Below are positions 47,733-56,999 of a stretch of DNA of 64,000 nt, piece after piece. The DNA comes from Dugong dugon (lineage: Eukaryota; Chordata; Mammalia; Sirenia; Dugongidae), in assembly GCA_030035585.1 (NCBI GenBank), contig CM057472.1:93369601-93433600 (forward strand). The letters are read 5' to 3'. Position 1 is the first letter of the stretch, and each line of letters opens with the position of its first letter. Made by a program: the position numbers and the translations under genes. The notes below the pieces were generated by a model. It saw only the letters and a list, made by a program, of their open reading frames with translations, searched no databases and was not told where the DNA came from.

Positions 47733-48049
47733 CTGGAGAAGAAAATGATGTTTTTTCCATCAAATATTTTATTTTAAGCAAGAATGTTTCCACATTTCTT
47801 CCCCAAAGGCCAATTTTTATTCTGAAAAAGGATCATTTCACAAATATGTGTCATAAGGCAGTAGCTGTCTGCATGTTCCCTCCTCGTTGTCTCTTGTTGC
47901 TTTGGTTTTTTGATGCAGGTGTGGTTTCAGGAACAGCAGACACTTGATGGAAGTGAACCACGTTTTAAGAGAACCAAAATTTTCATCATTGAATCTATTT
48001 AGGGAGGCTTCACAGAGTCATTCTTCTCCTAATCTCCTACTGATTTTCA
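47733..48049. other. High-complexity unassigned sequence
   Basis: No repeat recognised. It adjoins the octamer cluster. A 78-codon plus frame (47944-48180) across both has no recognised domain. Confidence 0.35.
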
Positions 48050-48139
48050 ATGCAAATGCTGCGTGGCCACAGGATTTAGCTACGCACTTGACTGAAAACC
48101 ATGTCAATGCAAATTCCGGGCATAAACCAGCATGCAAAT
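48050..48139 (+). promoter_or_regulatory. Cluster of three POU octamers
   Basis: Three exact ATGCAAAT sites, all in the same orientation, at 48050-48057, 48107-48114 and 48132-48139. Isolated octamers occur elsewhere in the window, but no other cluster was noticed. This is the classic Oct/POU recognition sequence. The surrounding 47.8-48.2 kb is complex and repeat-free, which fits a possible enhancer. Function is inferred. Confidence 0.5.
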
Positions 48140-48536
48140 CCCCAAGGCTTCAGCAAGTTATAATTCAGCCACAGTATTAGCAAAACAAGATAGCAATTAC
48201 GCAAGGAATCAGCTGAAAGGTTACTTTTAATTTAAAAATGTTGCATCTTTACAGCTGGAAAAAATGAAACCCTGCCTATTCATTCTTGTAAAACCCACCC
48301 GGTAGAAGCCAAAAGCCATATGGTACATTATCACAGCCATGTTCTAATATGAGTCACACACGCATACATAGGCTCACACAAACTGCTTCAGCAAGAGTGG
48401 AGAGACTTCTGTGAGGTTAAATTGTTTTATTTTCTTCAAATGCATATTACTAATCTTTTAGAGATCAAATAATTGGAATCCAATAAAAGCTAGATATTTG
48501 AAGGTAATCAGCTCTGGGCAAAGGTTTTTTGTCCCG

Positions 48537-48554
48537 CCCCCCCCCCCCCCCCCC
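48537..48554. repeat. Uninterrupted C18 tract
   Basis: Eighteen consecutive C bases, unusual in mammalian DNA, where A/T runs dominate. Assembly length is unreliable for such runs. Confidence 0.85.
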
Positions 48555-48746
48555 ATTTCTGAACTCTTATTTTTGGTTTTACAATTTCTCTTCAATCCTA
48601 CTTCTGGGAGCTGTGCAGGTGTATCTTTAGCCCAGATGGTCAAAGACACTGACTCCTCCTTTTATCAGTGTGAGGATCTATTTTGTGTTCTGAGAAGGCA
48701 AACTTTAAGTGATGACTGGTTGAGCTATTTAATTTATTTAGTTTAG

Positions 48747-48858
48747 GTCTCAATAAATCGAAATCTCCACCAAGAGTGCTACCTCTCGGAATGCAGCACC
48801 ACCTGTACATGATGCCCTGCATTTCACCTGAGTCAGGGGAAGATGATAGATGTTTCAT
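48747..48858 (+). other. Candidate internal exon C (plus strand)
   Basis: An AG after a T-rich stretch ('aatttatttagtttag') precedes a 112-bp segment followed by 'gtaagtta', a consensus 5' splice site. One frame is open: enters after two bases, 36 codons, leaves with two. Residues include 'GMQHHLYMMPCISPESGEDD'. The protein is not recognised, and it is on the opposite strand to candidates A and B, so not all of these can belong to one gene. Confidence 0.2.
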
Positions 48859-49089
48859 GTAAGTTATTTTCAGGAGCTAAGAAAGGCACAGTTTTAGAAA
48901 GAAGACAGGGGAGATCGTGTGGCCGCAATTAGGAATGGGTGGAGTTTAGGAAGTAAATGGCATGCTGGGATAACCAGGGTCAGCCTAGTCTGGGTTAGAA
49001 TCCATGGTCTCCCCCTAACCTGTTAGGTGAACTGGGCTAGGTACTAAGCTCCTGGACCTCAAATGTTAATCCATACATGTCTAATTCCT
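48859..49089. other. Unassigned sequence
   Basis: No gene or nameable repeat. Confidence 0.35.
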
Positions 49090-49248
49090 TGCTTCTCAAA
49101 ATAGCATACTGACACCAGGAGCGTCCATATCACTTAGGAGTTAGAATTGAAGAATGGTAGCCCTCACTCCAAAAATACTGAATTAGAACTTGCTTTATGG
49201 CAAGCTCGCCAGGTGATTTGTAGGCTTCTTAACATTTGATAAGGACCA
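49090..49248 (-). mobile_element. MER5-like hAT-Charlie fragment
   Basis: 'ttgcttctcaaaatagcata', 'ctgaattagaacttgctt', 'ccaggtgatttgtaggctt' match MER5-type text. Ends are degraded. Confidence 0.5.
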
Positions 49249-49258
49249 GCCTACCCTA

Positions 49259-49453
49259 CAACAACCGATGCCACTGAGTCAACACTGACTCATGGTAACC
49301 CCATGTGTGTCAGAGTAGAACGATCTCCACAGGGTTTTCAGTGACTGTGTTTTGGAAATAGATCACTGAGCCTTTCTTCTGAGGCACCTCTGGGTGGACT
49401 TGAACCTCCCACCTTTCGGTTAGCAGCCAAGTACATTAATTGTTTTCACCATA
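49259..49453 (-). mobile_element. AfroSINE, long type, antisense
   Basis: Tail 'gatgccactgagtcaacact', central module 'gagcctttcttctgaggcac', then 'gggtggacttgaacctccca' and 'tcggttagcagccaagt'. Head end degraded. Confidence 0.85.
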
Positions 49454-50511
49454 GGTCTTCCATAAATACTAAGTTTATATATATACTTATTGAGTCTCTA
49501 CTGTGTCACTCTCTCTGATTTCACAATGAGACACTGTGAAGGCTCAGTGGGTATAATAGAAAACAGAAAGTCTAACTTTGGCCTCTTCTCACATAGCAGG
49601 AGAACCAGATGTGAATCTCACAAATGAAAACCTAATTACAGGTTGAGTTGACTGCCCTGAAACATTGAATGAGACCTTATGATTGGAAAGAAATTTATCA
49701 GGTCAAGTGTGTCATAGAAGCTATATTATCATATTTACAGCTTACCCTTAGGGCTGTTAAGAAAGACACCTGTTATTTCTGCTTCTCCCAGAGCATTTTG
49801 GTTTAACATCCAATGTGTTAACCAATCTTGTGCTTCTGAATATGTGTTAGATCCCCCTTGGATTATACATTTTCTTCCTCCTCCTCGACATCCAGTACTG
49901 GATTTCCAAACCCCTAACTGTTCTGCATTAAGTCAGGAGTCATAAATCCCTTTCTTCTTCAGTGAGGTGCTTTCAAAAAGGTATTTAGGCTGGTAGAGGA
50001 GATGTATCTCTTCACGATTCCAGGCAGCAACTAGAGCATCCACTGCAGCTCATAGTATTCTGAAAGCTCAGTCTTCCTCTCTGGATCCTTTATATTATAG
50101 TAGTTACTTTCCCTTGGTTTCTCCTCCTGTAAGTACTATTCTCAGGCTCCATGAGTCCTGACCTGCCCACTCAGCACTGTCGGTTCCTAACTTACCATAT
50201 CAAGAGTAATAGCACAGCCACACAAAATAGCGATGAATAGAGACCCAGAGTGACCAAACGTCCAAAAATAAGAAAATAGAAAAGAAGGAAGAATCCTAAA
50301 CACGTTTCTATCTTCCAAGTCTTGGTATCTGGATGCCATAGTACTCAGCATTAGAAGAATGAAGGGCACTTTTGGGTCCTGATGAACACACCACAGTATA
50401 TGCCTGAGTCCACCTTTAAGAAATATTTTAACATTGTCATAAAAATATTTTTGATCATCCTATCTCAGTAGTCCTTATTTATCTTTTTTCCATATGCTTA
50501 CATGTTTACTT
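49454..50511. other. Unassigned sequence
   Basis: No nameable repeat. Short frames only. Confidence 0.4.
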
Positions 50512-50735
50512 TAGACATGTCATCAGGAAAGACCAATTGCTAGAAAAGGAAGGACAGAGGCAGCAAATATAAGGGTCATCCTCAGTTAGATGGATTGACA
50601 CAATAGCCAAAACAATAGACTCAAACATACCAATGATGGTGAAGATGGCACAAAACCGTGCAACATTTCGTTCTCTTATATGTAAGGTCGCCATGAGTCA
50701 GAGCCATCTCGAAGACAGCTAACAACAAACAACAT
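50512..50735 (+). mobile_element. RTE LINE 3'-end fragment, sense
   Basis: 'ttagacatgtcatcaggaaa', 'agatggattgacacaatagc', 'caacatttcgttctcttata', 'ggtcgccatgagtcagagc' and a CAA tail. 5'-truncated. Confidence 0.9.
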
Positions 50736-50803
50736 TTAAAACAATTAAACTATGTTACTCCACTGGTTAAAGCAATCAGATGTCTCCCTGCTGCTCAACC
50801 AAA

Positions 50804-50953
50804 ACCAAACCCGTTGCCACTGAGTTGACTGGGCCCATAGCAACCCTATAGGACAGAGTAGAACTGCCTTATATGGTTTCCAAGGAGTGCCTGGTGGATT
50901 CAAACTGCCAACCTTTTGGTTAGCTGCCATAGCTCTTAAGCAGTATGCCACCA
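50804..50953 (-). mobile_element. AfroSINE, short type, antisense, with target duplication
   Basis: Tail 'caaacccgttgccactgagt', short body, head 'gctcttaagcagtatgccac'. A 14-bp duplication (50790-50803 and 50954-50967) has 12 matches. Confidence 0.9.
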
Positions 50954-51159
50954 GCTGCTTAATCAAAGCACAGTTAAATTTCCTTTTACCTCCAATGACT
51001 CTTTGACTTTGGACACTACCCTCCTACCACATCTAAGACTTGGAGATTTCCAAATATGCCTGATTATTCCATGCATCTGTGCTTTTTATCATTCTCCTTC
51101 AATCAGAAATCTCTGTATTACTTCACTCTTCTGTAAGAGTTTCTTTTTTCATTCAGTGG

Positions 51160-51380
51160 TTACTCACTGACTCCCTGAGCACAATTAGGCAATGCAAAGT
51201 TCTCAATGACAACTTCCATGAACTATGTTATTACACAGCATGTCTGTTTACACAAATATTCCTGAGTTTTTGCATATATTTTCCATTATATTGTGATCTC
51301 AAAGGCAGAGATACTGCCTTTTGAATTTTGTATTCCCAGAATCTAATAGTGTCTGAAGAATAGTATGCCCTTGAGAAAAA
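51160..51380 (+). mobile_element. L2-like LINE 3' end
   Basis: 'ttgtgatctcaaaggcagag', 'tgtattcccagaatctaata' and 'gtatgcccttgagaaaaatg' fit the L2 3' UTR text. Confidence 0.5.
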
Positions 51381-52212
51381 TGTATTTAGAACAACATCAA
51401 GCAGGGAAAAAAGTATATATGTTTTAATAAATGAATGAATGAATGCACAGGCATCATAAACTGCTTCCATCCATAACTGAATGCAGAGGAAATTAAATCT
51501 CATATCCTTGTGCATTGCTTGTATTATAATCAATGCTGAAATATTTGTAAAATCAACAAAAATAATATGGAAGGAGGCAGAAACTTCTACCTCTTAATTC
51601 CTGGGCTCTGAAATTGTATATTTTGCTGACAACAACCCCACAAGCGTATGTAGGTGCTTCTCAAACCTTTCAAATCAAATGCCAGGTCAGGAAATTTTTT
51701 TAGTAGAACAACTTCCATTCTTCCCAAGCAATTTATAAATATTATTAACTGTAGTATACTAAAGTACACTGGCCTCAAACATTACCTTTGTGCTCCAGAT
51801 GAGAGAGGCCAAGGGATCATGAGTGCAGGCTTATGTGTTTTGGGTGAAAATCAACCCTCACTATGCTAATCTCTCCCAAGTCTGTCTTTCTCAGCTCATT
51901 GCTGATCAATACAGATGGCTAGAGACAAGATGATTGGACAGTGATTTCAATCAATCATTTAACTGACTGTCCTGCTAGGTTTTCCTACATTGCGCTCATT
52001 CTATGTAATGCTAAAGACTAGTCAACAACGACTGACTCTTTCTCTTTTTTTTTCTCACTCTCTCTCTCAAAAATGGCTTCCTACCACAATATTTCCTGGC
52101 TCAGAATTAGGGAACAACTAGAAATTATAAAACACATCCTCCCTTCTCTGAAAATTCATAATATGGGGGACTGTTAAAATTTTTTCTGTGTCAATCATTA
52201 CTTGTTTATGTT
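51381..52212. other. Unassigned sequence
   Basis: A short 'atga' repeat lies at 51431-51444. No gene or nameable repeat. Confidence 0.4.
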
Positions 52213-52500
52213 GTTGTTGTTAGATGCTGTCAGATTAGTTCCCACTCATAGAGACCGTATGTACAACAGAACAAAACACTGCTGGGTCCTGTGCCGTCCT
52301 CACAATCATTGTTACACTTGAGCCCATTGTTGCAGCCACTGTGTTAATCCATCTCATTGAGGGTCTTCCTCTTTTTTGTTGATCCTTTACTTAACCAAGC
52401 ATGATGTCCTTCTCCAGGGACTGATTTCTCCTGATAACATGTCCAAATTGCATGTCAGTTTGTCATATTGTGATGGCTTACATGTTGCTTGTTTATACAG
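52213..52500 (-). mobile_element. RTE 3' end joined head-to-head to RTE 5' terminus
   Basis: 52213-52452 is the antisense RTE 3' end ('gttgttagatgctgtcagat', 'gatgtccttctccagggact'). From about 52451 the sequence 'gtcagtttgtcatattgtga' matches the sense 5' terminus of the family (compare 5602 and 45511) for about 45 bp. The middle is absent. An insertion with an inverted 5' part and a large deletion, or an inverted copy of an internally deleted derivative, would both explain it. Confidence 0.7.
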
Positions 52501-52511
52501 CAGGATAAATT

Positions 52512-52791
52512 CTGGTAGCCACCGACTTATGATGTTGCTCCATTCTGTAGACTTCATTGTAAGTTGGTTGTGACGTTAAGTCGAATACCTCTTTTGTTTT
52601 TTTTAGTTTTCATTATTATTGCCTTTTATTATCAGTATCTTTATTTGTCTTTGGGGGTTGGCACAAGAATGATAACATCAGCAAATCACACACTGCAACA
52701 TTACTAAAGATAAGATGTACAAAAAAAAAAAAGGACAATCATAGGTGTAGTTCATTCTAACTCCAATATTTCCTAAGTCAGGGACTACCTG
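52512..52791. mobile_element. Small DNA transposon with inverted ends (Tc1/mariner type likely)
   Basis: Left end 'tggtagccaccgacttatga' pairs with the reverse complement of the right end ('taagtcagggactacctg'), giving about 20-bp inverted ends. 280 bp, no coding capacity. A TA follows on the right side. The left TA is degraded. Confidence 0.6.
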
Positions 52792-53380
52792 TACACTGTC
52801 TAAACTGTGTGGCAGAACTGCAAGTGCCAGTATTGCCCATACCATTTGAGGAAGGCTTCAAGAATTCACATTCCCTGTGCTCTTAAATCCTTCATTAATA
52901 TGACCACATCATAGTTTATCCAGCATGATTTCTTGTCATGCCTAATTTTCTCTCACACACTTCTCATCCATGCCTTAACTATGTTGTCTTCTACTTAACT
53001 ACCCTGCAAATTTTATCCTCTCCACATATGCAAATTCCACCCATCTTTCATGATTCATACTCCCCTTAAAAAAAGCTGTGATTTTGTTTTACCTCTGAAT
53101 ACACAGTAAATATTATAAAGGTTAGCATATAATTAGTTATTGATTTATATTGTTCTTTATTTATTCAATGTACACACACCTTATTTCCCCAAGGATGATC
53201 TAAGTTTCTGGACTTCTACAAATATCACATTTTAAATTTTTTTATATACTCCAAAGGCTAGTCAATGATAGGGACTCAGTAAAAAGTGCTTGTTTAGGAG
53301 ATGAGATTAAAGTATGTTCATTAATTTTCCCTTTGCTTATACCACACACTCACAGATCTTTACCTTATTCATGTAGTTCT
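52792..53380. other. Unassigned sequence
   Basis: No gene or nameable repeat. Confidence 0.35.
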
Positions 53381-53600
53381 CTATGCCTGGTGTTCTTTCT
53401 CCTTACTCTTAAAGTGACAAACTCCTAGTATTTCTTCAAGACCAGGGGCAGAGAAGTACTTCTCCTCATTCATTTCCAGATGCTTTAAACTCAATTAATT
53501 TGATTTACTTTCATGCCTCCATGATACTTTACACAGTACTCTATTTTAGCAGTAATCATATTTCCTTACACATTTAAGGCTTATAAATCTATCATACTCA
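53381..53600. mobile_element. L2-like LINE fragment
   Basis: 'tctatgcctggtgttctttc', 'tttcttcaagaccaggggca', 'ctccatgatactttacacag' match the L2 3' UTR-type text. Confidence 0.5.
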
Positions 53601-53608
53601 ACACGATC

Positions 53609-54042
53609 TGTTGGCTGAAAAATGACCCAACAAAAGATATTCATGTTTTAAACCCTAGAACCTGTGAATGCTACCTTTTAAGGATTTAGAGATGAGGAAA
53701 TCATCCTACATTATCTGGATGGATCCTAAGCACAATTACATGTACTCTTATTAGGGAGGAGGCAGAGGGAGATTTGACACACACAGAGGAGAAGGCAACG
53801 TGAAGACAGGGCAGAGAGATTTGAAGATGCTGGCCTTGAAAAATGAGGTGATGTGACCATAAGCCAAGGAATTCTCCTCTAGACTTCCAGAATAGTGTGG
53901 CCTAGCAAACACATGGATTTTTGTCCAGTGATACTGGTTTCAGACATCTGGCCTCTAGAGTTGTGATAAAATAAATTTCTGTTATTCAAAGCCACCAAGT
54001 TTGTAATAATTTTTTTTAAAGCAACCATAGGAAACTAACACA
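53609..54042 (+). mobile_element. MLT1-like MaLR LTR, sense
   Basis: Starts 'tgttggctgaaaaatgaccc' and ends 'aggaaactaacaca'. Inside are 'cctagaacctgtgaatgcta', 'gataaaataaatttctgtta' and 'caaagccaccaagtttgtaa', the typical MLT1 order. No matching 5-bp duplication is left. Confidence 0.8.
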
Positions 54043-54104
54043 TCCTCTCTCAAATTACTCAATATTTCTTATTCTTTTCTCTACCCCTCATCCTTAGCAT
54101 GATA

Positions 54105-54240
54105 CCTTTCATATATAAATACATTTAACAAATAGTTGTTGAGTCCTTACTATGTGAAGGTGTTTGCTAAGTTCTTTGAGGTGTCATTACAATAAAGATT
54201 TTTAAGATGATACTTACTCTAACAGCTTTTTAGATTACAT
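54105..54240 (+). mobile_element. L2-like fragment
   Basis: 'taacaaatagttgttgagtc' and 'cttactatgtgaaggtgttt' resemble the start of the L2-type 3' region. Confidence 0.45.
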
Positions 54241-54764
54241 ATATTCTAAGCTTTTCCTGAAACTTGAAATTTGAATATCATTTCCTATTTGACTTTTCCA
54301 CTTGGATTTCAAAAAACTACGTTAATCTTAAAATGGCCAAAGCATAACTCTTGATAAATTCCCACCAGAATGTATCCTTCCCTCTGTTCCTCTGGAAGTC
54401 AGGCTTCTGCTTCTCTCTAACCCAACTGCACAAGCAAAAAATCGTTATTTTTTCTCTTTTCTCATCCTCCAAATCCAACCCGTGTCAACAAATGTTCTTG
54501 TTCCTGACTCAAATTCTTATCCTATGTTCATCCATTCCTCTACATCATCACCGTGATCCCCTACTTCCTCATACTTGGAGGTTACAATAGGCCTTACCCT
54601 GTCCCCTTGCTTCTTTCTCCTCCCTGTTCCCTATAAATTTTCCTGCATAGAAAAGTAAACCAGTTGGTTTCCTACCTGAAAATACACCAGTGCCTTACCA
54701 TTGCATTTCAAATAAAACCCTAAATTTTTACCTTGTCTGATGAAGCCAAAACTTCATTTCCTAC
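54241..54764. other. Unassigned sequence
   Basis: Pyrimidine-rich, no nameable repeat. A 79-codon plus frame (54351-54590) is unrecognised. Confidence 0.35.
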
Positions 54765-54914
54765 TATCGTATTTTTACGCAAATAACGAGCATGTTATAC
54801 TTTTTTTTCCCCATCTGCTCTATGCCAGAACTGTTTTACTTAATTTCATCATTTCCACTCATTATATGTGGGCACACTGTTTGTGTGGGTACATTATTTG
54901 TGAAAAATATGGTA
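54765..54914. mobile_element. 150-bp MITE with inverted ends
   Basis: Left end 'tatcgtatttttacgcaaat' and right end 'tttgtgaaaaatatggta' are inverted copies over about 22 bp, with TA at each outer edge. No coding capacity. Probably a Tc1/mariner-type non-autonomous element. Family not assigned. Confidence 0.6.
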
Positions 54915-55159
54915 CTATCTCCTTTGTTCATTATGCTCCAACACACTGACTTTATTTTAGATTTTAGAATAAGTCAAGATCACTTTAGCCTTAGAGACTG
55001 CAATTAGCTTTCTATTTTCAGATTGTAATGTTATTTCCTCATATTAACTTGGAAATTTATTTTTGTCATTTATATACTAATCTTAAGAAATTCCCCAGTC
55101 ACTCTCAGTTACAGCAGCCAACTATGATTGTTTGCACTGTACATTGCACAATAAATATG

Positions 55160-55312
55160 TTATGTATCTTAATTATTTGTTTCATATTATCTAGTTCCTC
55201 TCACTAAAATGTAAGCTTCATGAAAGCAGGAAGACCTTATATATCTCTGCCTCCAAGAACTAAGTCAATGCTTGGCATGTAATAGTTCTCAAAAAATAGT
55301 TGTTGAATCAAT
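55160..55312 (+). mobile_element. L2-like LINE 3' end
   Basis: 'aaaatgtaagcttcatgaaa', 'tatatctctgcctccaagaa', 'atgcttggcatgtaatagtt' and 'tagttgttgaatcaat' fit the L2 3' UTR. Confidence 0.6.
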
Positions 55313-56796
55313 AGATTGCAAAAATTAATAATATAGTCAATCAACAACCCACAACCAGTGATCTATAACCAGTGATCTACAAATTCTAATGTAGAAAGTA
55401 TTCACAGATCTGCAGTCAGTATTACAACAGGGAAATAGAAAATGTTATTAATACAATATTTCTCTGCTCAGTTCACAGCAGAAGGTCTGTGAAAAATATA
55501 TACATCAAAGGTGCAGAGGTCCTCAGTATACCAGGATGTACAGTCTCCTCATTTCTGCATGTGTCATGCTTCAGATTACCCTGGAGTCTACCATTTCATT
55601 ATCATGGGCCTGATCCATTCTCCAGTAATAGAGGATCCCTCGTGCTACTGGTTACAGAGCTGCCTATGGTGCTGCATGAAGATACTTTCGTATTTCTTCT
55701 GCCTTGTCAGCTCTGGTTTATCTGAATACTTTCTCACTTCCTGGTGGCAGCACAACCATGGCTTCCCTGTGTTTATCCTTCAAAGATATTGCTCTAACAT
55801 GAGCAGAACAATTGACTGCCCCATCTTCATTCTGTGACACCATTTTTAGCATTCCCACCTGCACCAGAAAGACCTTGCTCCTACCAACATCTTGTACCAC
55901 ACGTCTCTGTCCTTGGAAAGGCTATGATCTCCCATGGCAACCACTCTAAGAGAATCTTGCCTCCCTGGTTTGACTACTTGCAAAGAAATCAAAGCTGGTT
56001 ACTAAATTAATGTGTGGTTGCACTTCTCTCTTCCTCCTTTGTTCTACTGTGGTCCGTTAGAATGGAAAGTTTGGAGAATAGCAAACTTAGCTTAATGCTT
56101 ATTTCAAGTCTTTTTTAGGATTTTTTTTCCTTTTACAGAGATAATTATTGTGTATATAATCTTTTATCCCCATTCTGTCCCCTACTTTACTACTTTATCC
56201 TCTACTTACTAGACCATTTTCATTAAATTCAAATGGATTAAATGAGATGAAATAAACAGTAGATACTCAGTAAATACAATTTATTATCATTATAATTATT
56301 AAACAAAACTAACAAGTCAAATCCTGATTTTTATTCTAACTTTGAGATACCCTTTTGGTAAAATGCTCTTTATATACAGAAAGTTTTCAATTTTTAAAAA
56401 TCCATTTTCATGTTCCCTCAAGACTTAAGCCTGCAGGGCACCACAGCAATGAGTTGAAAACAGAATTTTCTGTCAGTCAAGGAATTATTCATGTACCTGA
56501 TGTCAAACATCTGACTTGATTTGATTACTTGATAAATATACCTTTTGAAGTTATGCATACATAGTTTTATATACAGTTTAAGATTATGCTTTATGCTTAC
56601 AGAACAGAAGGAGAAAGGAAAAAAAAAATATCCAGCATATGATAGCAATTTTCCTTTGATCATGTCAGAAGTAAGATATGTATAAAAGATGTGCTCAGTA
56701 GCAGTTGATACAGTAAATTCTCTTCTGCAATTCATGAATATGGTCTATATTGTATGTTCTCAGTACTGTAACACCAAAATATATATTAACTTCCTC
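55313..56796. other. Unassigned sequence
   Basis: Plus frames at 55489-55837 and minus frames at 55718-55900 and 56418-56735 show no recognised domain and no clear splice context. No nameable repeat. Confidence 0.4.
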
Positions 56797-56935
56797 ACAC
56801 ACTGGCAACAAGGGGTTCAAACATAGCAACGATTGTGAAGATGACGGACAGAGCAGTGTTTGGTTCTGTTGTACATAGGGTTATTATGAGACAGAATCAA
56901 CTCAACAGCACTTAACCACAACAACAAATATTAAA
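56797..56935 (+). mobile_element. RTE LINE 3'-end fragment, sense
   Basis: 'ggcaacaaggggttcaaaca', 'agtgtttggttctgttgtac', 'cttaaccacaacaacaaa'. 5'-truncated to about 140 bp. Confidence 0.9.
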
Positions 56936-56999
56936 TCTTAGTTTTCCACAGGCAAACATCAACCCAAAATAACATGTAGTATCAATAGTAATGCTTATT

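Noticed and set aside
55489-55900. Overlapping frames on both strands
   Set aside because: No recognised domain or motif, no splice context, both strands open by chance in moderately GC-rich DNA.
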